Of a stretch of 44,252 bases of DNA, positions 7,970 through 15,580 are shown one piece after another. The DNA lies in assembly GCF_944387275.1 (NCBI RefSeq), contig NZ_CALXEG010000025.1:1-44252 (forward strand). Reading direction: 5' to 3'. Within the stretch, counting starts at the first letter, position 1. Each line of letters begins with the position of its first letter. Below the pieces are notes generated by a model. That model had not been told where the DNA came from, did no database searches, and saw only the letters and a list, made by a program, of their open reading frames with translations. Made by a program: the position numbers and the translations under genes. This DNA is from an uncultured Pseudoflavonifractor sp. (GTDB lineage Bacteria > Bacillota > Clostridia > Oscillospirales > Oscillospiraceae).

Positions 7970-8108
7970 CGGCTACCTGCAGATGTCCGGCATCCAGCAC
8001 TTCTCCTTCTGCCGGCGGCAGTGGGCCCTGGCCTGCATGGAGCGTCCGCGGACCGCAGAAAACACTGCGGGGCATCCCGGGCGACGGGGCCCGGCGCTGC
8101 CGGGATGA
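7956..8108 (+). pseudogene. cas4: cas4 remnant, truncated after about 28 codons
   Basis: The reading frame starts MTSPDGYLQMSGIQHFSFC and continues RRQWALACME, which is a typical I-C Cas4 N-terminus containing the first cluster cysteine. After residue 28 the Cas4 similarity stops, and the frame continues with unrelated residues to a stop at 8108 (50 residues in all). The rest of Cas4, including its nuclease motifs and other cysteines, is gone, and no cas1 or cas2 follows. The CRISPR array begins only 22 bases after the stop. The simplest reading is one deletion from inside cas4 into the array. The stub cannot work as Cas4. Confidence 0.9.
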
Positions 8109-8111
8109 GAC
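8073..8111 (+). repeat. Hairpin between cas4 remnant and array, possibly a decayed repeat
   Basis: An 8-bp stem CATCCCGG/CCGGGATG (8073-8080 with 8100-8107) with a 19-base loop is followed by AGAC. Its outer six pairs equal those of the repeat-like element upstream of cas3. A second small hairpin, CCGCAG/CTGCGG, lies at 8053-8070. Length and handle do not fit a normal repeat, so this remains a guess. Confidence 0.3.
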
Positions 8112-8129
8112 TGCACAGCCGCTGATTGC

Positions 8130-8408
8130 GCCGTTCTCCGCCCGGAGAACGTGGATAGAAATGTCATGGAGTGCCTGCGGAGCAACACCACCGAACGTCG
8201 TCCTTCTCAGGGAGGACGCGGATAGAAATGATGAGCAGCGCAAGCAGAAGACCGGGACCTATGGTCGTCCCCCTCAGGGAGGACGTGGGTAGAAATGACA
8301 TCCGGGACGTCCGGGAACTGATGGAGGACGCGGATTGAAATGAGTTGCGCACCGGCAAGCGGTTCCGCATGGGCAAGCCGCCCTCTCTCAGAGGGCGTGG
8401 ATAGAAAC
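8130..8408 (+). CRISPR. Short type I-C array with divergent repeats (5 repeats, 4 spacers)
   Basis: Repeats lie at 8130-8162, 8197-8229, 8264-8296, about 8309-8341 (5' half lost or scrambled) and 8377-8408. Spacers of 34, 34, 12 or more, and 35 bases lie between them. Each repeat ends in a variant of GTGGATAGAAAT, the known I-C handle. The repeats are not identical. The stems are CGTTCTCC/GGAGAACG, CGTCCTTC/GGAGGACG, CGTCCCCC/GGAGGACG (one mismatch) and CGCCCTCT/AGAGGGCG, so several sequence changes are compensated on both arms. The array has the same direction as the cas genes. No leader or promoter is visible in front of it, so transcription from the cas promoter is likely. Confidence 0.88.
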
Positions 8409-8537
8409 GCCATTCCCCCGCACCAATTTATCTTCAACTGCGGCGCCCTACCCTTCCCTGCGTCCATCCGCCGCAAGCGGCAGCCCAGGGAAAAGGGCCT
8501 GAATCCATTGGAGCCCAAGGATTCTACCGCTGGTCGA

Positions 8538-8567
8538 TTGACAAACAGGGGTCTTTTTCGCTAGGAT
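8538..8567 (+). promoter_or_regulatory. Promoter of the XRE membrane regulator
   Basis: TTGACA (8538-8543) and TAGGAT (8562-8567) are 18 bases apart, just before GAGGAGGGA and the ATG at 8589. The stretch 8409-8537 between array and promoter holds one imperfect GC-rich hairpin (about 8443-8500) and no gene. Confidence 0.6.
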
Positions 8568-8588
8568 GGGACCAGAGGAGGGACCCAT

Positions 8589-9350
8589 ATGAATGACATT
8601 GACAAGGAGCGGTTCGGCGGCTTTCTGGCCCGTCTGCGCCGGGAAAAAAATTTAACCCAGAGAGAGCTGGCCGAACGGCTCTTCGTATCGGACAAGGCGG
8701 TGAGCAAGTGGGAGCGGGGCCTGAGCCTGCCCGACGTGGGGCTGCTGCTGCCCATGGCGGACTGTCTGGGCGTGACGGTGACCGAGCTGCTCCGTGGGGA
8801 GCGCACCGCGGCGGCTCAGCTGCCGGTGGAGGAGGTGGAGGCCCTGGTGAAGTCCACCCTCCAGCTGACGGAGGAGGAGCGGCAGGCCCAGAAAACCCGG
8901 CGCAGGAAGTGGGGGCTGGCCTATCTCCTGTGCGCCCTGGCGGGCGCGGCGGAGTGCGCCGTGCTGCTGGCCATGGGCTTTACGGTGGAGGAGATGGGGT
9001 CCACCGTCCTGCTGTTGGAGGGGCTGTGTCTCCTCTTCGGGGCCTGGCTGTGCTTCCGGGTGAAGGAGCGGCTGCCCGCCTACTACGACCAGAACAACAT
9101 CAGCTTTTACGGCGACGGCGTGTTCCGCATCAACCTGGCCGGGGTGCGCTTCCACAACGGCAACTGGCCCTACATCATCCGGGCCATGCGGGTCTGGCTG
9201 CTGGGGCTCATGGTCCTCTTCCCCGTTCTCTGGGGCGTGGTCCACACTCTGTGGCCCGGCCACGCCCTTACCCTGGAGATGCCCCTGACACTGGTTTCCC
9301 TGTTCGGCATGCTGATTTCCGCCATCGTGGCAGGCAAGCGTCACGAATAA
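8589..9350 (+). CDS. XRE-family regulator with a C-terminal membrane domain
   Basis: A 253-residue protein. Residues 12-68 form an XRE helix-turn-helix (LRREKNLTQRELAERLFVS, then DKAVSKWERGLSLPD). After a charged linker come four likely membrane segments near 108-128, 136-155, 206-226 and 234-250. Such fusions are common in Clostridia and are thought to link a membrane or envelope signal to gene control; target genes are unknown. The ribosome site GAGGAGGGA precedes the ATG. It is transcribed from its own promoter and is separate from the cas operon. Confidence 0.85.
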   Translation: MNDIDKERFGGFLARLRREKNLTQRELAERLFVSDKAVSKWERGLSLPDVGLLLPMADCLGVTVTELLRGERTAAAQLPVEEVEALVKSTLQLTEEERQAQKTRRRKWGLAYLLCALAGAAECAVLLAMGFTVEEMGSTVLLLEGLCLLFGAWLCFRVKERLPAYYDQNNISFYGDGVFRINLAGVRFHNGNWPYIIRAMRVWLLGLMVLFPVLWGVVHTLWPGHALTLEMPLTLVSLFGMLISAIVAGKRHE

Positions 9351-9440
9351 AATAAGGTATGAAACTTCATGTCTAAAAATCAGTGTGCAAGAAATACTTT
9401 AGAAACATGATAACTTGTCTCCCTTTATGTATGAAATGCT

Positions 9441-9956
9441 TTACAATACAATTTCGTATTTATAATCTTTCATGATGATACCTGTTCCCTTTTTCTCAGA
9501 TGTGCTCTCGCTGACAATCTTTCCGCCACATTTCTGGGCAACACGATTGGAAGCGGCATTTTCCTGATTCACATAAATCGTCACTTTCTCAGCCCCTTGA
9601 CTGCGCGCATAATCTATCATTCCCTGGACGATTTCAGTTGCATAGCCTTGACGCCAAAAATTCTTATGTACGCAATAACCAATATCGTATACTTTCTTGT
9701 CGTCACTTACCATGAAACTGCATGTTCCTACCCGTTCTAAGGAATCCTTAAAAACAGGAATCAAATAGCAGCATTCCTCATCCTCGCCCAAGCCTTCTAA
9801 CATTTTCAAATATTCATCATCTATTTCTTCTTTTGCTTCATCCGTCAAATATTGTCCCATCTCTGGGTTGTTCCAGATACTATATGCCCACAAAGCATCT
9901 TCTTTCGTGAATCCTCTTAATAAAAGTCTTGGCGTTTCAATATCATTTATCTTCAT
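9441..9956 (-). CDS. GNAT acetyltransferase, RimJ/RimL type
   Basis: A 171-residue GNAT protein starting MKINDIETPRLLLRGFTKED. The acetyl-CoA loop is seen in KNFWRQGYATEIVQGMIDYA, and the segment ENAASNRVAQKCGGK is typical of the RimJ/RimL group, which acetylates protein N-termini or small amines. The ATG at 9956 is used because GGAGG lies 5 bases before it; an upstream in-frame ATG at 9977 has none. The gene is clearly richer in A and T than its neighbours, with many AAA, GAA and ATT codons, which suggests recent transfer. The substrate cannot be told from sequence. Confidence 0.88.
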   Translation of the reverse strand: MKINDIETPRLLLRGFTKEDALWAYSIWNNPEMGQYLTDEAKEEIDDEYLKMLEGLGEDEECCYLIPVFKDSLERVGTCSFMVSDDKKVYDIGYCVHKNFWRQGYATEIVQGMIDYARSQGAEKVTIYVNQENAASNRVAQKCGGKIVSESTSEKKGTGIIMKDYKYEIVL

Positions 9957-10065
9957 AAAATCCTCCGTCAAACTCAACTTTTCGCCGTTGCTTCTTTCAG
10001 CAAGGCATCCTGTTCCATTTCTTTGTCATTCCTTTTGGCATAATAAAGCACCCCACTTGTTATTC

Positions 10066-10074
10066 AGTATACCA
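10066..10074 (-). promoter_or_regulatory. Extended -10 promoter of the GNAT gene
   Basis: The minus strand reads TGGTATACT, an extended -10 with no good -35. About 18 bases after the predicted start lies a possible 14-codon leader ORF (9997-10041), then the GNAT gene. The leader ORF is tentative. Confidence 0.45.
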
Positions 10075-10160
10075 TGCTGTCTAACAAATGGGGTGCAGTT
10101 CATGTTGCGGCCCGCTCGTTCTGTTTTTTAGTTGAAAGCGGCGCCCGGGTCCTTATCGCT

Positions 10161-10186
10161 GCAAAACCCGCTTCGCCGGGCTTTGC
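10161..10186 (-). terminator. Terminator after ilvC
   Basis: The hairpin GCAAA/TTTGC with inner CCCG/CGGG pairs, one mismatch and loop CTTCGC lies 21 bases after the ilvC stop. On the minus strand the right arm ends in GGGTTTTGC, giving a short T run. Confidence 0.55.
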
Positions 10187-10206
10187 GGGGGCCCCGGAGT
10201 CCGGTT

Positions 10207-11226
10207 TTAGTTGGAGGCAGTGTCCAGGTCCTTGTCGCCGCCCCAGATCATGTTCTTGCGGAGCTCCTCGCCCACGATCTCCATCTGGTGCTTCTTCAGG
10301 TTGGCGCGCTTGGAGTTGAAGAAGCAGCGGCCGTTCTTGTTCTCAGCAATCCACTTGCCGGCAAAGGTGCCGTCCTGGATGTCGTCCAGCACCTTGCGCA
10401 TGTTCTTCTTGGTCTCCTCGTAGGGGAGGACACGGGGACCGGAGACGTACTCGCCGAACTCGGCGGTGTCGGAGATGGAGTAGTTCATGGCAGCCACGCC
10501 GCCCTTGTTGATCAGGTCCACGATCAGCTTCATCTCGTGGATGCACTCGAAGTAGGCGTTCTCAGGCTCGTAGCCGGCCTCCACCAGGGTCTCGAAGCCG
10601 CACTTCATCAGGTCCACAACGCCGCCGCACAGCACGCACTGCTCGCCGAACAGGTCGGTCTCGGTCTCATCGTGGAAGGTAGTCTCCATCACGCCGGCAC
10701 GGGCGCCGCCGATGCCGGCGATGTAGGCCAGGGCGATCTTGTAGGCGTTGCCGGTGGCGTTCTGCTCCACGGCCACCAGGCAGGGCACGCCCTTGCCGTT
10801 GACGTAGGTGGAGCGGACGGTGTGGCCGGGGCCCTTGGGGGCAGCCATGAACACGTCCACGCCGGCGGGAGGCACGATCTGCTGATAGCGGATGTTGAAG
10901 CCGTGGGCAAAGGCCAGGGCCTTGCCCTCGGTCATGTAGGGGGCGATGTCCTTCTTATAGACCTCAGCCTGGACCTCGTCGTTGATGAGGATCATGACGA
11001 TGTCGCCCCACTTGGCGGCCTCGGCCACGGTCATCACCTTCAGGCCGGCCTGCTCAGCCTTGGCCCAGCTCTTGGAGCCCTCGCGCAGACCCACGCACAC
11101 ATCGCAGCCGGAGTCCTTCAGGTTGAGGGCATGGGCATGACCCTGAGAGCCGTAGCCGATGATGGCGATCTTCTTGCCGTCCAGATAGCTGAGCTCGCAG
11201 TCCTTTTCGTAGTACATCTTTGCCAT
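10207..11226 (-). CDS. ilvC: Ketol-acid reductoisomerase
   Basis: A 339-residue class I ketol-acid reductoisomerase. It isomerises and reduces acetolactate or acetohydroxybutyrate with NAD(P)H, the second step of valine and isoleucine synthesis. The Rossmann loop [10 protein letters not shown] is at residues 24-33, and the knotted C-terminal domain shows the metal site region [12 protein letters not shown] and a later [18 protein letters not shown] precedes the ATG. It is the last gene of ilvB-ilvN-ilvC. The 192 bases between ilvN and ilvC hold no strong terminator, so it may be co-transcribed, though a weak AT-rich promoter region before its start cannot be excluded. Confidence 0.98.
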   Translation of the reverse strand: MAKMYYEKDCELSYLDGKKIAIIGYGSQGHAHALNLKDSGCDVCVGLREGSKSWAKAEQAGLKVMTVAEAAKWGDIVMILINDEVQAEVYKKDIAPYMTEGKALAFAHGFNIRYQQIVPPAGVDVFMAAPKGPGHTVRSTYVNGKGVPCLVAVEQNATGNAYKIALAYIAGIGGARAGVMETTFHDETETDLFGEQCVLCGGVVDLMKCGFETLVEAGYEPENAYFECIHEMKLIVDLINKGGVAAMNYSISDTAEFGEYVSGPRVLPYEETKKNMRKVLDDIQDGTFAGKWIAENKNGRCFFNSKRANLKKHQMEIVGEELRKNMIWGGDKDLDTASN

Positions 11227-11418
11227 TGTAATACACTCCTTTTAAGTAGAGGTGATATTTGTTACCTGAGATAATAGCACAGGCAGCTTGAAAAGAATGA
11301 TAACTGTGATACAATCGGGAGAATTTTTGTGGGCTCTCCTTGGAGCACGTTCTTGCCCGGTTGGACGCGGCACCCGCCGCGCCCCGCTCTCGCGAGGCCC
11401 AGGAAAAAACGTTCCCTC

Positions 11419-11976
11419 TTACAGCACGTTTTTGCCCAGGATAAACTCCGTCTTTTCCTTGTTCTCGTCGCTGATGGTGTAGGCGCCCCGCTCCAAAGCC
11501 ACCATGCCGGTACGGACCAGCTCCAGGATGCCGAAGGCCTCCAGCAGCTTCTGCATGGCGTCGGCCTTGGACTCGTCGCCGATGAGGGCCAGGGTCAGGG
11601 ACTTGAGGGACACATCGATGATGGAGGCCCGGAAGATGTTGGCGATCTGGATGACCTCGTTGCGGATGTCGGGGGTCTCTGCCTTCACCTTGAACATGAC
11701 CAGCTCCCGGCGGATGGACCGCTCGGGCAGCAGCTCCTGCACCGAGTAGACGGGGAAGAGCTTGCGCAGCTGATTCATGATCTGCTCGGCCATCTGGTCG
11801 TCGCACATGACCTCAATGGTGATACGGGAGACCTCGGGGTCGTCGGTGGTACCCACGGCCAGAGACTCGATGTTGTAGCCTTTGCGGGAGAAGAGGCGGG
11901 AGACCTGGCTCAGGACGCCGGGGGCGTTCTCCACCAGGACGGAAAGGGTACGGCGGGTCACGATACTGTTTTTCAT
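11419..11976 (-). CDS. ilvN: Acetolactate synthase small subunit
   Basis: A 185-residue regulatory subunit of acetohydroxyacid synthase. The N-terminal ACT domain (about residues 8-85) has the family pattern LSVLVENAPGVLSQVSRLFSRKG and binds valine for feedback inhibition. The C-terminal domain (about 90-170) activates the large subunit. It lies 14 bases after ilvB with the ribosome site GGAGGGAG, so both subunits are made together. Its length is slightly above the usual 160-175. Confidence 0.96.
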   Translation of the reverse strand: MKNSIVTRRTLSVLVENAPGVLSQVSRLFSRKGYNIESLAVGTTDDPEVSRITIEVMCDDQMAEQIMNQLRKLFPVYSVQELLPERSIRRELVMFKVKAETPDIRNEVIQIANIFRASIIDVSLKSLTLALIGDESKADAMQKLLEAFGILELVRTGMVALERGAYTISDENKEKTEFILGKNVL

Positions 11977-11990
11977 CCTTGTCTCCCTCC

Positions 11991-13697
11991 TTAATCCAGC
12001 AGGAAATTGGTCACGGGCGCGCCGCCGGGCACCATGGGATGGACCATGGCGTCCTTATCGATGGCGCAGTCCACCACCCACGCCGTTCCGGAGGCCACCG
12101 CCTCCTTCAGCACGGCCTCCAGCTCCTCCTGGGTGCCGCAGCGGGCGCCCCGGAGGCCGTAGGCCTCGGCCAGCTTGACGAAATCCGGGCCACGGTCCAG
12201 GTCGGTCTGGGAGTACCGCTCGTTATAGATGAGGTGCTGCCACTGGCGGACCATGCCCAGGGTGTGGTTGTTGAAAATCAGAATGATCACCGGGATGTGG
12301 TAGTGCTCCACAGTGCACAGCTCGTGGCAGTTCATACGGAAGCAGCCGTCGCCGGTGCAGAGGAACACGGGGGTGTCCGGGTTGCCCATCTTGGCGCCCA
12401 TAGCGGCCCCCAGGCCGAAGCCCATGGTACCGAAGCCGCCGGAGGTGATGAGCTGGCCGGGCCGGTCAAAGTGGTAATACTGGGCGGCCCACATCTGGTG
12501 CTGGCCCACGTCGGTGGCCACGATGGCCCCGGGTGCCACCGCCTGGATGGTCTCCAGCACCTCGTGGGCGTGGAGGACGCCGTCCTTCTTCAGGGGGACC
12601 TCCTTGTGGGAGAACACCCACTCCTTCCACTCCGGGTAGTCGTGGGCGGGCAGCTTCTCGTTGAGCATCTCCAGCACCCGACGGGCGTCGCCGATGATGT
12701 GGTGGTCGGTGGGGACGTTCTTGTCGATCTCCGCCCGGTCGATGTCGATCTGGACGATCTTGGCCTGCTTGGCAAAGGTCTTGGGGTCGGTGGCCACCCG
12801 GTCGGAGAACCGGCAGCCGATGGCGATGAGCAGGTCGCACTCGTTGGCGGCGTGGTTGGAGGCGTGGGAGCCGTGCATGCCGATCATGCCGGTGAACAGG
12901 GGGTGGTTGCCCGGGCAGGCGCCGCCGCCCATAATGGTGGAGGCCACCGGGGCGCCCAACCGCTCAAAGAACTTGCGGAACTCGGGCACCGCGCCCTTGG
13001 AGCGGATGACGCCGCCGCCCACCAGCACAAGGGGCTTTTTGGCCTCCTCGATCATATCCAGCAGCTTGTCGATGTCCCCCCGGTCGGGCTCGGGGGTGCG
13101 CAGGTCGTGGGAGGCCCGGCGGAGCATGGCGGCCAGGCGGCCGTGCTTGCTGTGCTCGCTGGGGGGCAGGTACTCGTACTCCGCCTCCTCATATGTAACG
13201 TTCTTCAGAATGTCGATGAGCACCGGGCCGGGACGGCCGGAGCGGGCGATGGCAAAGGCCTCCCGGATCACGTCGGCCAGGTCATCCGCCCGGCGGACCA
13301 GGTAGTTGCACTTGGTGATGGGCATGGTGATGCCGGTGATATCCACCTCCTGGAAGGAGTCCTTGCCGATCAGATTCTCCGCCACGTTGACGGTGATGAA
13401 CACCACGGGGGAGGAGTCGTAGTAGGCGGTGGCGATGCCGGTGGTCAGGTTGGTGGCGCCGGGGCCGCTGGTGGCAAAGCACACGCCCACCTTGCCGGTG
13501 GCGCGGGCGTAGCCGTCGGCGGCGTGGGAGGCCCCCTGCTCGTGGGCGGTCAGGATGTGGTGGATCTTGTCCTTATATCCATGGAGCTCCAGCTCGTCAT
13601 AGATGTTCAGGATGGTGCCGCCGGGGTAGCCGAATACCGTGTCCACCCCCTGCTCCAGCAGGCATTCCATCAGGATCTGCGGGGTTTTCATCTTCAT
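11991..13697 (-). CDS. ilvB: Acetolactate synthase large (catalytic) subunit
   Basis: A 568-residue ThDP-dependent enzyme that joins two pyruvates, or pyruvate and 2-oxobutyrate, in the first common step of branched-chain amino-acid synthesis. The catalytic glutamate is E53 in the segment [17 protein letters not shown]. The ThDP and metal motif runs from [12 protein letters not shown] to [11 protein letters not shown] (about residues 445-480). The ATG at 13697 has an AGGAGG-like site. It is first in the ilvBNC operon and lies directly after the T-box terminator. ilvA, which supplies 2-oxobutyrate, lies 17 kb away. Confidence 0.98.
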   Translation of the reverse strand: MKMKTPQILMECLLEQGVDTVFGYPGGTILNIYDELELHGYKDKIHHILTAHEQGASHAADGYARATGKVGVCFATSGPGATNLTTGIATAYYDSSPVVFITVNVAENLIGKDSFQEVDITGITMPITKCNYLVRRADDLADVIREAFAIARSGRPGPVLIDILKNVTYEEAEYEYLPPSEHSKHGRLAAMLRRASHDLRTPEPDRGDIDKLLDMIEEAKKPLVLVGGGVIRSKGAVPEFRKFFERLGAPVASTIMGGGACPGNHPLFTGMIGMHGSHASNHAANECDLLIAIGCRFSDRVATDPKTFAKQAKIVQIDIDRAEIDKNVPTDHHIIGDARRVLEMLNEKLPAHDYPEWKEWVFSHKEVPLKKDGVLHAHEVLETIQAVAPGAIVATDVGQHQMWAAQYYHFDRPGQLITSGGFGTMGFGLGAAMGAKMGNPDTPVFLCTGDGCFRMNCHELCTVEHYHIPVIILIFNNHTLGMVRQWQHLIYNERYSQTDLDRGPDFVKLAEAYGLRGARCGTQEELEAVLKEAVASGTAWVVDCAIDKDAMVHPMVPGGAPVTNFLLD

Positions 13698-13730
13698 ATC
13701 GTGAGACCTCCTTTGGTTTCATTTCCAACA

Positions 13731-14033
13731 GGGAAAAAGAAAAGAGCACGACGTTTCGTCCCATAGGACGAAGTCATGCTCCGTGGTACCACCTAAATTC
13801 GCAGGGCACCGCCCCGCGCGCTTTTGCCCCGATAACGGAGGGGAACCGGCCGTGCCTACCAGGGGAGTGTGCTCCCCGTTCAGCCCGGCTGCTCCTCGGG
13901 CGACGTTCCGGTCCATGCTCACGGGGGCTTACACCAGCCGCCCCCTCTCTGCGCTTACGCCATGGCCGTACTTACCCAGTCATTGCCTTTCTGTCCGGCA
14001 CATCTGTCTGTGCACGGTGTGTAATTAACTGGT
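13731..14033 (-). promoter_or_regulatory. T-box leader of ilvBNC, valine specifier
   Basis: On the minus strand the leader has stem I with AGTA, the AGAGAG and GGTG distal-loop marks and the specifier region GAAC-GTC-G. The codon GTC (13902-13904) aligns with the specifier position in known T-boxes, giving valine. The conserved T-box bulge AGGTGGTACCACG is at 13782-13794. The terminator hairpin (13744-13780) follows, then a T-rich run (13731-13743). Uncharged tRNA-Val would favour the antiterminator and switch on ilvBNC. Presence of a T-box is firm; the specifier assignment rests on manual alignment. Confidence 0.9.
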
Positions 14034-14062
14034 ATCATACCTCTGAAACAGACATTTGTCAA
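14034..14062 (-). promoter_or_regulatory. Promoter of the ilvBNC T-box leader
   Basis: A perfect TTGACA (14057-14062) and TATGAT (14034-14039) are spaced by 17 bases on the minus strand, directly before the T-box leader. Confidence 0.85.
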
Positions 14063-14167
14063 TCGTGATTTTACGGTTTTTGCAAAAAATCTTTTTCTCT
14101 TTAAAGTGCTATGGTCCCCGCTTTTCCCCCTCCCTTCGCCGGATTCCGGGGAAATTCCCCGCTCCGC

Positions 14168-14197
14168 TGGACATTTCGCGTATCAATACGGTATAAT
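14168..14197 (+). promoter_or_regulatory. Promoter of the rnf-like operon
   Basis: TGGACA (14168-14173) and a perfect TATAAT (14192-14197) are 18 bases apart. The leader to the rnfC ATG is about 63 bases. Confidence 0.65.
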
Positions 14198-14266
14198 AGA
14201 TCGGTTATTCTGGGGTGTTTCGCCCCAGCGGCAATTCTGTTGTATTCTCATGCAAGAGGTGGAGAC

Positions 14267-15580
14267 ATGTTTTCCATTTTTTTCGGCGGGATTCGTCCCG
14301 CCCAGCGGAAGAAAGCCACCGCCCAGCTCCCCTTCCGGCCCATGGAACAGCCCCCGGCCCAGGTGGTGCTTCCTCTGGCCGGCGTGGGGACCTCCGCTGC
14401 CGTGCCCCTGGTGACGCCGGGGGACCGGGTGCGGGTGGGCCAGAAGCTGGCCGACGCCATTCCAGGCCTGGCGGCGGTCCACGCCAGCGTGTCCGGCACC
14501 GTGGCGGCGGTGGAGCCCCGGCAGCAGCTCCGGGGCGGCACGGTGCTCTCGGTGGTCATTGACAGCGACGGGAAGGACACCCCTGTGGCCTCCCCAGCCT
14601 GGCGTCGGGTGGACAAGGACGCCTCTCCTGCCAGCCTCCGGCCCGGCGAACTGGCCGACATCGCAGCCCAGGCCGGCCTCACCGCCATGGACGGCACCGG
14701 CCGTCCCCTGTCCCAGCTGCTCCGCGACGCCATGGGCAAGGCGGACGCCCTGCTCATCGACGGCACCGAGTCCGAGCCCTACGTCACCTCCCGCCGCCGT
14801 CTCATGGCCGACCGGCCCGAGGCGGTGCTGGGCGGCGTGCGGCTGCTGATGCAGGCCCTCAGCCTGCCCCGGGCCGTGCTGGCCCTGGAGGGCAGCCAGT
14901 ACGACGCCGTGGCCGCCCTCCGGGGCTACCTGCCCCTGCGGGGCGGGGACATCGAGCTGCGGCTCCTCCGCAGCCGTTACCCCCAGCCCTTGACCTTCCC
15001 GCGGGCAGGCCGGGCCCTGTTTACCGCCTGCGCCGCCGCCGCTCTGTGGGAGGCGGTGTACCACGGAAAGGCCCTGACCCACCGGCTGGTCACCGTGACC
15101 GGCTCCGCCGTGGCCAAGCCCGCCAACCTGCTGGTGCCCATCGGCACCCCCATCTCCGACCTGATCCGGGAGGCCGGGGGCTGGAAGGGGGAGCCGGTGC
15201 GCCTGGTGGCCGGCGGCCCCATGACGGGCAAGGCCCAGTTCGACCTGACCGCCCCGGTGACCGGGGACACCCGGGCCCTGCTGGCCCTGTCGGCGGCGGA
15301 CCTCTACCCCGCCATCCGGCCTGAGGGGCCCTGCCTCCGGTGCGGCCGGTGTGTTGAGGTCTGTCCCGCCGGGCTCTCGCCCCTGTTCCTCCACCTGTAC
15401 GTCCGGAACGGACAGTGGGAGGCCCTGGAGCGGGAACAGATCTCCGCCTGCACCGAATGCGGCGCCTGCGCCTATGTGTGCCCCGCCCACCTGCGGCTGG
15501 TCCACAGCATCCGGGTGGGCAAGCGCCGCCTGCTCGGAACAGCGGATGGAAGGGAGGCTGACCATGAAGAAGAAGCGTAA
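14267..15580 (+). CDS. rnfC: RnfC-like subunit of an Rnf-type complex
   Basis: A 437-residue RnfC homologue, the peripheral NADH-facing subunit in known Rnf complexes. The N-terminal biotinyl-like domain covers residues 5-100. Two [4Fe-4S] motifs are complete: C356, C359, C362, C366 and C395, C398, C401, C405. The middle is unusual. The family segment that normally reads NGxECEPY is DGTESEPY here (residues 165-172). The usual GAEKQLI and NVGT segments after KYPQ are replaced by PLTFPRAGRALF and unrelated residues (241-260), so the nucleotide and flavin site may be altered. ATG 14267 follows GAGGTGGAG. It overlaps rnfD by 17 bases. Confidence 0.9.
   Translation: MFSIFFGGIRPAQRKKATAQLPFRPMEQPPAQVVLPLAGVGTSAAVPLVTPGDRVRVGQKLADAIPGLAAVHASVSGTVAAVEPRQQLRGGTVLSVVIDSDGKDTPVASPAWRRVDKDASPASLRPGELADIAAQAGLTAMDGTGRPLSQLLRDAMGKADALLIDGTESEPYVTSRRRLMADRPEAVLGGVRLLMQALSLPRAVLALEGSQYDAVAALRGYLPLRGGDIELRLLRSRYPQPLTFPRAGRALFTACAAAALWEAVYHGKALTHRLVTVTGSAVAKPANLLVPIGTPISDLIREAGGWKGEPVRLVAGGPMTGKAQFDLTAPVTGDTRALLALSAADLYPAIRPEGPCLRCGRCVEVCPAGLSPLFLHLYVRNGQWEALEREQISACTECGACAYVCPAHLRLVHSIRVGKRRLLGTADGREADHEEEA

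Noticed and set aside
8163..8196. Partial similarity of spacer 1 to the start of ilvB in this window (12 of 13 bases near ATGGAATGCCTGC)
   Set aside because: The match breaks after 13 bases and is in a common codon context, so self-targeting is not supported.
11227..11418. A second T-box or terminator between ilvN and ilvC
   Set aside because: No T-box bulge sequence and no hairpin with a T run could be found; only GC-rich imperfect inverted repeats.
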